Positions 1 through 6,446 of a stretch of 64,000 nt of DNA are shown here, in pieces. The translations under genes and the position numbers were made by a program. Positions within the stretch are counted from its first letter, which is position 1; each line of letters begins with the position of its first letter. The notes beneath the pieces were generated by a model. It did not search any database. It was not told the DNA's origin and saw nothing but the letters and a program-made list of their open reading frames with translations. The stretch spans positions 1-64,000 of the forward strand of contig NZ_JAKUMM010000008.1 of the NCBI RefSeq assembly GCF_022601735.1, read 5' to 3'. This DNA is from Atopomonas sediminilitoris (GTDB lineage: Bacteria; Pseudomonadota; Gammaproteobacteria; Pseudomonadales; Pseudomonadaceae).

Positions 1-603
1 TGCTTCATCGGAAAACTCGGCGGGTGGCGTTCGGGTATTTTGCCAAAATCAGGAAGTCTTTTTCAGAGTTTCCTTAGCACCCACGCCGACGATGGGCGCG
101 AAGCGGTGCTCACACTGCTGGAGCCCGGCAGTTGGTTTGGCGAGATTTCCCTGTTCGACAACCAGCCCCGCACTCACGATGCCTGGAGCCAAGGCGACTG
201 CCGCTTGCTGATGATCCCCAAGGCCGGCTTTCAGCAACTGCTCGCCGAGCAACCAGCGCTTTACCCACACTTTGTGCAGCTGCTGTGCTGGCATATCCGC
301 CTTAGCTTTTCGTTATTAGAGGACAACGCGTTTCTCAGTCTGGATGCGCGATTGGCCAAGCGCTTATTGATGCTCGCCGAAGGCTATGGCCGCACTGAAG
401 CCAATGGTTTGCGCCTGCAACTGCATGTTTCACAAGAAACCTTAGGGCTGATGCTGTCGAGTAGCCGGCAAAGCATCAACAAGCTGCTTAAAGAGTGGGA
501 GCGCCAAGGCTGGATCAGCCTGCACTACGGCAGTTTGACCCTGCATGACACCGCCGCACTCAGCCAACTGGCGGCCAGCAGCACATTAGGTGCGGGGGGT
601 TAA
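1..603 (+). CDS. Crp/Fnr-family transcription regulator, 5' end outside window
   Basis: Most of a cyclic-nucleotide-type (Crp/Fnr superfamily) DNA-binding regulator. The frame is open to base 1 and the only early start is a weak TTG at 40, so the true start lies upstream of the window. Counting from that TTG, residues ~30-50 are the end of the effector-binding jelly roll (WFGEISLFDNQPRTHDA). A long dimer helix follows, then a Crp-type helix-turn-helix at ~129-160 (QETLGLMLSSSRQSINKLL). No Fnr-type cysteine cluster is visible in the part present, and the effector is unknown. The ~25 codons before residue 25 do not resemble the usual GxVRV strand, so a frameshift near the edge is possible. It converges on the flavodoxin gene, the stop codons overlapping by four bases. 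Confidence 0.85.
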   Translation, partial: CFIGKLGGWRSGILPKSGSLFQSFLSTHADDGREAVLTLLEPGSWFGEISLFDNQPRTHDAWSQGDCRLLMIPKAGFQQLLAEQPALYPHFVQLLCWHIRLSFSLLEDNAFLSLDARLAKRLLMLAEGYGRTEANGLRLQLHVSQETLGLMLSSSRQSINKLLKEWERQGWISLHYGSLTLHDTAALSQLAASSTLGAGG

Positions 604-1052
604 GCCAGCTGAGTGGCCAATTCGGCCAACCAGGCGGCGGAGTCTTCCACCGGGGTGACGCTTTCACTGGCGTCCAAACGCAGCATCGGCAGCGCTTCGC
701 TCAGGCCGAGCTCGGCAAACAGTAGCTCATGCAACTGCTCACCACCGGCACAAAAGGTATCGCCGTAGGAGGCATCCCCCAACGCAATCACCGCCGCGGG
801 CTTGCCCATCCACTGCGGAAAGCGCTCGCGCAATTCGCAAAACAGCGGCATCAGGCTGTCCGGCAACTCACCCATGCCCGTGGTCGACGTCACCGCCAGC
901 AGGGCATCAGGTGCAAACGCCAGCAACTCATCCAGACTCACCTTGGGCTTGTGCCACGCCTCAAGGCCTGCGGCGTTGAGTTGTTCGGCAGCGGCGTGCG
1001 CTACCTCTTCCGCCGCGCCGTACACGGACCCGGATAAAATCGCGATTTTCAT
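600..1052 (-). CDS. Flavodoxin (MioC/YqcA type)
   Basis: Short-chain flavodoxin of 150 aa, a soluble FMN-dependent electron carrier. The FMN phosphate loop is at the N-terminus (SGSVYGAAEEVA, residues ~7-18), the first isoalloxazine loop is TSTTGMGELPDS (~56-67) and the second is GDASYGDTFCAGG (~92-104). I chose the ATG at 1052 over a GTG two codons upstream because GAGG lies five bases before it. In Pseudomonas, as I recall, a flavodoxin lies next to folM-folE-folX, as here, but in this genome the LOV, PilZ-like, MerR and DUF393 genes stand between. Its redox partner is not evident; donation of electrons to a pterin or radical-SAM enzyme is only speculation. Confidence 0.9.
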   Translation of the reverse strand: MKIAILSGSVYGAAEEVAHAAAEQLNAAGLEAWHKPKVSLDELLAFAPDALLAVTSTTGMGELPDSLMPLFCELRERFPQWMGKPAAVIALGDASYGDTFCAGGEQLHELLFAELGLSEALPMLRLDASESVTPVEDSAAWLAELATQLA

Positions 1053-1163
1053 CTGCACCTCAATTGCGTCATGTAAGCGCGCTATTATGCCAAAAGCACT
1101 GCGCCGCTGATGCGTCGCCGCGTTATGCTGTTAACCAACACGGACACTGTTAAGGATTACCCC

Positions 1164-1607
1164 ATGATCAGCGCCAAACTTCTGCAACGAATGATCAACG
1201 CCTCTAACGACGGCATTGTGATTGCTGAGCAAGAAGGCGATGACAATATTCTGATCTACGTAAACCCTGCTTTTGAGCGCCTGACCGGCTACAGCAGTGA
1301 CGATATTTTGTATCAAGACTGCCGCTTTTTGCAGCGCGGCGACCGCGACCAAGCAGGCCTGCGCGAAATTCGCGCGGCGATTAAGGCCGGCCAGCCTAGC
1401 CGCGTGACCCTGCGCAATTACCGCAAAGACGGCAGCGCCTTCTGGAACGAACTGTCGATCACGCCGGTGTTTAACGAAGCCGACCAACTGACCTACTTCA
1501 TCGGCATTCAAAAAGACGTCACCCGTGCCGTCAACGCCGAGCAGCGGGTCAGCGAGTTGGAAGCAGAAATTAGCGCGCTAAAGGCCCAACTGGCGAACAA
1601 CCACTGA
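1164..1607 (+). CDS. Short LOV-domain blue-light photoreceptor (PpSB-LOV type)
   Basis: A 147-aa protein made of one PAS/LOV core plus a C-terminal helix and no output domain. The flavin-binding motif with the adduct-forming cysteine is seen as YQDCRFLQ, the cysteine being residue 53. The sequence VLRNYRKDGSxFWNELSITPV is here TLRNYRKDGSAFWNELSI, followed by QLTYFIGIQKDVT. These match the Pseudomonas putida short LOV proteins PpSB1/PpSB2-LOV as I remember them, including the cysteine position. Residues ~123-145 (AEQRVSELEAEISALKAQ) form an amphipathic helix likely used for dimerisation. The start at 1164 is preferred over 1110 because AAGGA lies at 1152-1156 and the protein then aligns at MISAKLLQ. 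The neighbouring MerR/PplR gene suggests a signalling partner. Confidence 0.93.
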   Translation: MISAKLLQRMINASNDGIVIAEQEGDDNILIYVNPAFERLTGYSSDDILYQDCRFLQRGDRDQAGLREIRAAIKAGQPSRVTLRNYRKDGSAFWNELSITPVFNEADQLTYFIGIQKDVTRAVNAEQRVSELEAEISALKAQLANNH

Positions 1608-1750
1608 TCCTGCGCCACGATTTTGCCAGCAAACTTTTGATCTGAAGCCCATCACAGTTAGCCCAAGCCCGCTTGTCGGCAGCTTGGGCGACATCGCATA
1701 CTTGTACTCATTCTCAATTGACCCGCAGCTTCACTGCGTTGGATTTCATC

Positions 1751-2386
1751 ATGGGCCGCCGCGGCTTGCTCGACGAAGACGAGCTGAATTTTCTGCTGGA
1801 AGTCATGGACACCCGCCTCCCTGACGGCATCCCCCGCCACCCTCAGTTCACCGTCAATGGCGGCGACGCCGGTAACGCCATGCTGGTGCGCTTGGCCGCC
1901 AGCTCTGAATTGCAGATGACGGCGCTGTTTCGCAGCCACAAACTGGTTTTCCCTCTGCACTTGGTACAAGACGAGTTCGGCAAACTGACCTTAGAGTTGC
2001 GCCCACCGCGCATCTACGAACAAGGCCCGACGACGCGCCAGTGGCGCTTGCAGCCCCATCTACCGCTGCGTTTGCTGAGTGTCGACGGCGAACAAACCAC
2101 CCTGCACATCGAGCAGATTTCCCAATCGGGCGCGCTAATTCACGGCAGCAACGGCACCCCTGAGCACCTCAAAGCGTTTATCGAGCTGCCCAGCAGCAAA
2201 CGCGTGCCGGTGTCGGCAGTCAAAGTGCGCGATATTGGTAGCCAGCAGGCGGCGTACTTGCTCAGCTATGACGAGCAAGAACAGGAAGATCAAATCAACA
2301 GTTTTATTTTCGACCAGCATCGCCAACAGCACCCCGAGCTGTCGATTGACGAACACCTGGCCGACATGGGCATCTCGCAGTTCTAA
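1751..2386 (+). CDS. PilZ-like domain protein
   Basis: A 211-aa soluble protein. The N-terminal ~90 residues (GRRGLLDEDELNFLLEVMD onwards) are of a type I do not recognise. The middle resembles a PilZ c-di-GMP-binding barrel: LPLRLLSVDGEQTTLHIEQISQSGALI followed by FIELPSSKRVPVSAVKV. [D/N]xSxxG appears as QISQSG, so the acidic/amide ligand is missing, and no clean RxxxR precedes it; c-di-GMP binding is therefore doubtful. The start at ATG 1751 has no strong ribosome site, and TTG at 1673 or 1739 are alternatives. It follows the LOV gene by 143 bp on the same strand and converges on the MerR gene, so it may report into the same light response. Confidence 0.55.
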   Translation: MGRRGLLDEDELNFLLEVMDTRLPDGIPRHPQFTVNGGDAGNAMLVRLAASSELQMTALFRSHKLVFPLHLVQDEFGKLTLELRPPRIYEQGPTTRQWRLQPHLPLRLLSVDGEQTTLHIEQISQSGALIHGSNGTPEHLKAFIELPSSKRVPVSAVKVRDIGSQQAAYLLSYDEQEQEDQINSFIFDQHRQQHPELSIDEHLADMGISQF

Positions 2387-2444
2387 GCCCGCGCCGTCAG
2401 TGGCATTGACTCACGCGAATGACTCACGCAGCCACTCAGCGCGC

Positions 2445-3371
2445 CTAAGTATCCAGCTGCTCTTGCAGCCAGCGCTGGGTGCGCTGCGCCAAGCTATGCC
2501 ATTGCGCGCCCAAACAGGCGATACCGAGCGCTTGCAAACGCGCTTCAGCCAGCTCGGCACCCGCACCGGCCAAGCCCAGCTCGCAATCAAGCGCCATGTT
2601 GAGTTTTTCTAATGGCTTATCCAGCCAGTCGGTCGCGAACGGCTTTTGCGCAAACACCACCGCCACTTGCGGCTTTACCCGCGCGCAGACCAAGGCCAAT
2701 TCGGCCAACGGCTGCTCTGCGCTGAGCAACTGCACCGTTACGCCGGCCTCTTGTAACGCCAGCCCCGCCAGCAACCACTCCAGCTCATGGCTCTGCCCAG
2801 CCGGCGCGCAGAGTAAAACTTGGATCACCTCACCGCGCCGCCCAAGCTGCAAGCGCTGCAGCACGCGACCACGCAAAAAAGTGTCGAGCATTAGCCACTG
2901 ACTGCGCTTGCCGTATTGCTCCTGAGCAATCAGTAATCGCTGCCACACCGGCAACAGCACCTCGGTGAACACCGCGAGCGGGCTGTACAAGGCAAATAAC
3001 TGGCCGTAGTGACGCTCCAGCTCACGCTCAGAAAACCCTTCGACGGCTTGCAACACGCGCAATTGCCACGCCTCGTACTCGCCGCTGGCTTGCACCGGCT
3101 CGCTGGCCGGCTGGTTGTGCTTGGCCAGCAGATCGCCAATTTTGCTGACCGCCACGCCGCGTTCAATCCACGCCATGATGTTGCGCACCCGCTCAACATC
3201 TTCCATGCAATACAGGCGGTGACCGCTCTCGGTGCGCGTCGGCACAATCAGCGCGTAACGGCGCTCCCAAGCACGCAAAGTCACCGGATGAATGCCGGTT
3301 AAACGCACCACTTCACGAATAGGAAAGAGGTCTTGCTGGGGCGATGGCGACGAGCTCTTGGACGCAGACAT
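2445..3371 (-). CDS. MerR-family regulator with cobalamin-binding-like C-domain (LitR/PplR type)
   Basis: A 308-aa regulator. Residues ~14-85 are a MerR winged helix (FPIREVVRLTGIHPVTLRAW, RLYCMEDVERV). Residues ~100-185 match the helical cap and ~190-305 the Rossmann-like half of the LitR/CarH fold (VLLCAPAGQSHELEWLLAG). The B12 ligand signature DxHxxG is not present, which fits the class II (B12-independent) LitR proteins called PplR in P. putida. Family knowledge: PplR proteins work with short LOV receptors to induce genes in light. It is divergent from the DUF393 gene over an 83-bp gap containing two TGTACA half-sites, so autoregulation is likely. ATG at 3371 begins MSASKSSSPSP; longer in-frame extensions run through the promoter region and were rejected. 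Confidence 0.85.
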   Translation of the reverse strand: MSASKSSSPSPQQDLFPIREVVRLTGIHPVTLRAWERRYALIVPTRTESGHRLYCMEDVERVRNIMAWIERGVAVSKIGDLLAKHNQPASEPVQASGEYEAWQLRVLQAVEGFSERELERHYGQLFALYSPLAVFTEVLLPVWQRLLIAQEQYGKRSQWLMLDTFLRGRVLQRLQLGRRGEVIQVLLCAPAGQSHELEWLLAGLALQEAGVTVQLLSAEQPLAELALVCARVKPQVAVVFAQKPFATDWLDKPLEKLNMALDCELGLAGAGAELAEARLQALGIACLGAQWHSLAQRTQRWLQEQLDT

Positions 3372-3426
3372 AAACAGTACCCTGACACGGTAGGCCGATT
3401 GTAACCCAGCACAAACCGGTGTTGAA

Positions 3427-3443
3427 TGTACAAATACTGTACA
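3427..3443. promoter_or_regulatory. Candidate PplR operator, tandem TGTACA half-sites
   Basis: Two identical TGTACA sequences, at 3427-3432 and 3438-3443, start 11 bases apart (one helical turn) in the 83-bp gap between the divergent MerR/PplR and DUF393 genes. A weaker half-site (TGTTGA, 3420-3425) lies 12 bases before the second copy, which gives the spacing of the PplR direct repeat I remember from P. putida. A possible promoter for the rightward gene is TTGTAA (3399-3404), 17 bases, TTGAAT (3422-3427), which the half-sites would cover. The binding protein is inferred. Confidence 0.55.
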
Positions 3444-3454
3444 AGGATTAACCC

Positions 3455-3883
3455 ATGCCTGCTTGGCCTTTAACCCTGTATTACGACAGCCACTGCCCTT
3501 TGTGTGCGCGTGAAATCGCGCATTTGCGCCAGCACGCCTCAACCGAGCGTCTTGTCCTGGCGGACATTCATGCAGACAACTTTGAGCAGCCCACCGACTT
3601 ACCAGCCGGGGGCGACCTGAGCCAACGCCTGCACGCGCGCTTTGCCGACGGGCAGTGGCTAGAAGGCTTTGACGCCACTTACTGGAGTTGGCACGCCGCA
3701 GGCCTCGGCCACTGGGTGAAACCGTTAAGCTGGCGCTGGCTCAAACCGTTCTGGCGCGTAAGCTACCGCCTGTTCATCATTCTGCGCCCGCACTTGGCCT
3801 GGCTGCCGCACCCAGACGGCCAGCGACAATGCGCCATCGACGCGCAAAACACCTGTGCGAGCGACCAGAGAGAACCGCGTTAA
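3455..3883 (+). CDS. DCC-family thiol-disulfide oxidoreductase (DUF393)
   Basis: A 142-aa protein of the DCC/DUF393 family, thioredoxin-like proteins with an N-terminal DxxCxxC signature. Here it reads YYDSHCPLC with cysteines at 14 and 17. A conserved tryptophan/proline-rich second half (YWSWHAAGLGHW, PFWRVSYRLFIILRPHLAWLP) follows. The family is thought to be redox-active but the substrate is not known. The ATG at 3455 is preceded by AAGG at 3444-3447. It is divergent from the MerR/PplR gene and 144 bp upstream of folM, which has its own predicted operator, so it is a likely direct target of the regulator rather than part of the fol operon. Confidence 0.88.
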   Translation: MPAWPLTLYYDSHCPLCAREIAHLRQHASTERLVLADIHADNFEQPTDLPAGGDLSQRLHARFADGQWLEGFDATYWSWHAAGLGHWVKPLSWRWLKPFWRVSYRLFIILRPHLAWLPHPDGQRQCAIDAQNTCASDQREPR

Positions 3884-3972
3884 GCGTCTGATTAACTCAC
3901 CGTCACACGGCTGGACTGGCGGCGGCGTTACACTGAGTCAGTCAGTTATCGGCCAAAAAACTCGTAAAAAGT

Positions 3973-3996
3973 TGTACACATACTGATTTAGGTATA
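3973..3996 (+). promoter_or_regulatory. Candidate PplR operator/promoter of folM-folE-folX
   Basis: TGTACA (3973-3978), a 12-base spacer, then GGTATA (3991-3996). This matches in 11 of 12 positions the direct-repeat consensus T(G/A)TACA-N12-TGTA(C/T)A that I recall for P. putida PplR1. The site coincides with promoter-like elements (TTGTAC at 3972 and TATAAA at 3993), so a bound regulator would block RNA polymerase, as in LitR/CarH repression released by light. folM starts 31 bp downstream. Assignment rests on the remembered consensus plus the nearby LOV and MerR genes. Confidence 0.65.
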
Positions 3997-4027
3997 AATT
4001 TTAATCATTCATCCAGCGGATCAATCC

Positions 4028-4732
4028 ATGAGCGCACCCATTTTGATCACCGGCGCCTCGCAGCGCGTTGGCCTGCATTGCGCCCAGCGGCTGATAGAAG
4101 ATGGCCACGATGTCATCATCACCTATCGCCGTGAACGCGAGCAGATCACCGCCTTACGCGCCTTAGGGGTGCGCACTCTGCAAGCCGACTTCGGCAGCAC
4201 CGCCGGCATCATGGCGTTTATTGATAGCCTGCACCGCGAAACCGCAAGCTTACGGGCCATCGTGCACAACGCCTCCAGTTGGCTAAAAGAATCCGCCGGC
4301 GATGAAGCGGCCATTTTCCAGCAGCTCTTTAGCGTACACATGCTCGCGCCGTACTTGATCAACCTGCATTGCCATGACCTGCTTAGCCGCGGCGAAGGCT
4401 TGCGCGACATCGTGCACATCTCCGATGACGTGACGCGCAAGGGCAGCGCCAAACACACCGCCTACTGCGCCAGCAAAGCCGGGCTTGAAAGCCTGACCCT
4501 GTCGTTTGCTGAGCGCTTTGCTCCGCACATCAAGGTCAATGGCATTGCACCGGCCTTGTTGATGTTTAATCCCTACGACAGCCCTCAGTATCAAGAGCAA
4601 GCCTTGGCCAAATCCGCCTTGGGCATCGAGCCAGGCCCCGAGCCACTCTATCTCGCCCTGCGCAGCTTGCTCGACAACCCTTACCTCACCGGCACCACAG
4701 TGCCGCTCAATGGAGGACGCCATGTCCACTAA
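4028..4732 (+). CDS. folM: Dihydromonapterin reductase, short-chain dehydrogenase
   Basis: A 234-aa SDR enzyme that reduces dihydromonapterin (and dihydrofolate) to the tetrahydro form with [13 protein letters not shown] (8-15) is the cofactor loop with the arginine typical of pteridine reductases, HNAS is at 80-83, and the catalytic pair is Tyr146/Lys150 in AYCASK with Ser132 upstream (HISDD). The C-terminus has the [10 protein letters not shown] segment usual for FolM. Its last 11 bases overlap folE, and folX follows folE directly, so the three enzymes of tetrahydromonapterin synthesis form one translationally coupled operon. H4-monapterin is the phenylalanine hydroxylase cofactor in Pseudomonas. 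Expression is predicted to be controlled from the operator at 3973-3996. Confidence 0.93.
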   Translation: MSAPILITGASQRVGLHCAQRLIEDGHDVIITYRREREQITALRALGVRTLQADFGSTAGIMAFIDSLHRETASLRAIVHNASSWLKESAGDEAAIFQQLFSVHMLAPYLINLHCHDLLSRGEGLRDIVHISDDVTRKGSAKHTAYCASKAGLESLTLSFAERFAPHIKVNGIAPALLMFNPYDSPQYQEQALAKSALGIEPGPEPLYLALRSLLDNPYLTGTTVPLNGGRHVH

Positions 4733-5306
4733 ACTGCCCAACGCGGCCACCCAAGCGCTGGCAGACCACTACCAGCACATCCTGCAAGGCATCGGCGAAG
4801 ACCCCGCCCGCGAAGGTCTGCTCGATACGCCTAAGCGCGCCGCCAAAGCCATGCAATTTCTGTGTAACGGCTACGACAAAACCCTTGATGAAGTGGTCAA
4901 CGGCGCGCTGTTTGAGTCGGACAACGACGAGATGGTGATCGTGCGTGACATCGAACTGTATTCACTGTGCGAACACCACCTGCTGCCCTTTATTGGCAAA
5001 GCGCATGTCGCCTACATCCCCACCGGCAAGGTGCTGGGCTTGTCTAAAGTGGCGCGCATCGTCGACATGTTCGCGCGCCGCCTGCAGATTCAAGAAAATC
5101 TAACCCGCCAAATTGCCGATGCGGTGCAGCAAGTGACCAACGCGGCCGGCGTGGCGGTGGTGATTGAGGCCAAGCACATGTGCATGATGATGCGCGGCGT
5201 GGAGAAGCAGAACTCGGTGATGAGTTCTTCGGTGATGCTCGGCGCGTTCCGCGAATCGTGCAACACTCGCCACGAATTTCTGCAACTGATTCACCGGAGT
5301 CACTGA
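4722..5306 (+). CDS. folE: GTP cyclohydrolase I
   Basis: A 194-aa type I GTP cyclohydrolase, which turns GTP into dihydroneopterin triphosphate, the entry step of pterin and folate synthesis. The zinc ligands are visible: Cys83 and His86 in [10 protein letters not shown] and Cys154 in [26 protein letters not shown] and the C-terminal TRHEFLQLI are also characteristic. The ATG at 4722 is chosen because GGAGG sits at 4712-4716; the reading frame overlaps the end of folM. P. putida has a light-inducible folE as I recall, which makes this copy the obvious output of the LOV/PplR pair. A second folE elsewhere in the genome would be expected but cannot be seen here. Confidence 0.96.
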   Translation: MSTKLPNAATQALADHYQHILQGIGEDPAREGLLDTPKRAAKAMQFLCNGYDKTLDEVVNGALFESDNDEMVIVRDIELYSLCEHHLLPFIGKAHVAYIPTGKVLGLSKVARIVDMFARRLQIQENLTRQIADAVQQVTNAAGVAVVIEAKHMCMMMRGVEKQNSVMSSSVMLGAFRESCNTRHEFLQLIHRSH

Positions 5307-5677
5307 TGGCACGTTTGGAATCTGGCATGGCGCGCATCCGCATTAAAGATTTGCGCCTGCGTACCTTCATCGGCATCAACGAAGATGAGATCAAGAACAA
5401 ACAAGATGTGCTGATCAACATCACCGTGCTCTACCCCGCCGAAGAAGCCGTCGCCGAAAACGACATTGAGCACGCCGTGAACTACCGCACCATTACCAAA
5501 GCGGTAATTCGTCATGTGGAGGAGCACCGCTTTGCTCTGCTTGAACGCCTCACCCAAGAGGTACTCGCCGTGGTGATGCAGCACCCGCAGGTGCGCTATG
5601 CCGAGGTCGAAGTCGATAAGCCGCATGCGCTGCGCTTTGCCGAGTCGGTCTCCATCACGCTGGCCGAGCACCGCTAG
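5306..5677 (+). CDS. folX: Dihydroneopterin triphosphate 2'-epimerase
   Basis: A 123-aa member of the FolB/FolX family that epimerises dihydroneopterin triphosphate to dihydromonapterin triphosphate. It shows [14 protein letters not shown] near residue 10, the acidic active-site region NYRTITKAV and [13 protein letters not shown], and a C-terminal [15 protein letters not shown]. FolX rather than FolB is favoured because the partners are FolM and FolE and because the 'KPHALRFA' segment is a FolX form. The ATG at 5306 shares one base with the folE stop and is preceded by CCGGAGT. Long N-terminal extensions in the same frame lie inside folE and were rejected. Confidence 0.92.
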   Translation: MARLESGMARIRIKDLRLRTFIGINEDEIKNKQDVLINITVLYPAEEAVAENDIEHAVNYRTITKAVIRHVEEHRFALLERLTQEVLAVVMQHPQVRYAEVEVDKPHALRFAESVSITLAEHR

Positions 5678-5734
5678 CAGGGTTGTTCATCGGCGGCGAG
5701 CGTTTTACCCTGCCCGCCGCACAGGAGACTTGCC

Positions 5735-6028
5735 ATGACCGAACAACAACGCCTTGAGTTAGAAGCCGCCGCTTTTCGCCGCCTTGTCAGCCACCTGCAA
5801 ACACGGACTGACGTGCAAAACATCGACCTGATGAACTTGGCCGGCTTCTGCCGGAACTGTTTATCCAAGTGGTACAAAGCCGCCGCCGACGAACAACAGG
5901 TTGAGCTCAGCCAAGAGCAAGCACGCGAGCTTATCTACGGCATGCCGTACGAGCAGTGGAAGGCGCAATATCAACGCGAAGCCAGCAGCGAACAATTAGC
6001 CGCCTTTGCCCAGAGCAAGCCCGAATGA
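5735..6028 (+). CDS. DUF1244 family protein
   Basis: A 97-aa protein of the DUF1244 family, recognised by the block NLAGFCRNCLSKWYKAAA (residues ~30-47), which carries a CxxC pair, and GMPYEQWKAQYQ. Function is unknown in the literature I recall; the two cysteines could bind metal. CAGGAG precedes the ATG. It starts 57 bp after folX and overlaps the next gene by four bases (ATGA), so it is probably transcribed with the fol operon and certainly coupled with the HopJ-family gene. Confidence 0.88.
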   Translation: MTEQQRLELEAAAFRRLVSHLQTRTDVQNIDLMNLAGFCRNCLSKWYKAAADEQQVELSQEQARELIYGMPYEQWKAQYQREASSEQLAAFAQSKPE

Positions 6029-6369
6029 GCGCGCTAAAGGCGTTTCGCCAGAGCCTAACCCGCGACCAACATCTGTTTGCCGACACTTTGGCGTTTATTG
6101 CCGAGCATTACGCCTACCAGCCACAAGCTTTCGATAACGGTGGTGTGCACAACCCTGCCGGCAGCAACGAAGGCTCGTGCAAGCTGCTCGGCTTGGCCAC
6201 GCTCGAAGGCTTATCCACTGAAGAGTGCTTACGTGCCTTCGGCGAACATTACCGCGCCGTGCTGGCCAACCCCACAGGGGATGATCACGCCAATATTCGC
6301 GCGCTAATGCTGCACGGCTTAGCCGGCGTGAGCTTCGCCCAACAGCCTCTGAGTAGAAAGCCCGCTTAA
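6025..6369 (+). CDS. HopJ-family protein
   Basis: A 114-aa protein of the HopJ type III effector family, named from a Pseudomonas syringae protein but widespread in free-living bacteria where it is unlikely to be secreted. The family block FDNGGVHNPAGSNEGSCK (residues ~33-50) is clear, as is FGEHYRAVLANP. I see no secretion signal and no type III genes in the window. Its start overlaps the DUF1244 stop (ATGA), a pairing common in Pseudomonas-like genomes. A role in an ordinary cytoplasmic process linked to the fol operon is more likely than virulence, but nothing here defines it. Confidence 0.88.
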   Translation: MSALKAFRQSLTRDQHLFADTLAFIAEHYAYQPQAFDNGGVHNPAGSNEGSCKLLGLATLEGLSTEECLRAFGEHYRAVLANPTGDDHANIRALMLHGLAGVSFAQQPLSRKPA

Positions 6370-6411
6370 GCCGTTACCCGCGCACGGGCCGGCATTTCAC
6401 CAAGCACCGCC

Positions 6412-6435
6412 TATAATGAGCTTAAGCTCGTTATA
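6412..6435. promoter_or_regulatory. 24-bp near-perfect dyad over a -10 box, upstream of GGDEF gene
   Basis: TATAATGAGCTT followed directly by AAGCTCGTTATA: two 12-base arms that are reverse complements with one mismatch. The left end is a perfect -10 hexamer (TATAAT, 6412-6417) but no good -35 lies 16-18 bases upstream. The arrangement looks like an operator over the -10/start site, or an mRNA 5' hairpin. The diguanylate cyclase ATG is at 6447. Confidence 0.45.
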
Positions 6436-6446
6436 AGGCTGTCTGG

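Noticed and set aside
2445..3542. Longer MerR/PplR protein starting at 3542
   Set aside because: The extra 57 residues would cover the divergent promoter and the start of DUF393 and show no family similarity; ATG 3371 fits.
6025..6369. HopJ-family gene as a type III virulence effector
   Set aside because: The family is widespread outside pathogens, there is no type III secretion gene here, and the gene is coupled to DUF1244 behind the fol operon.
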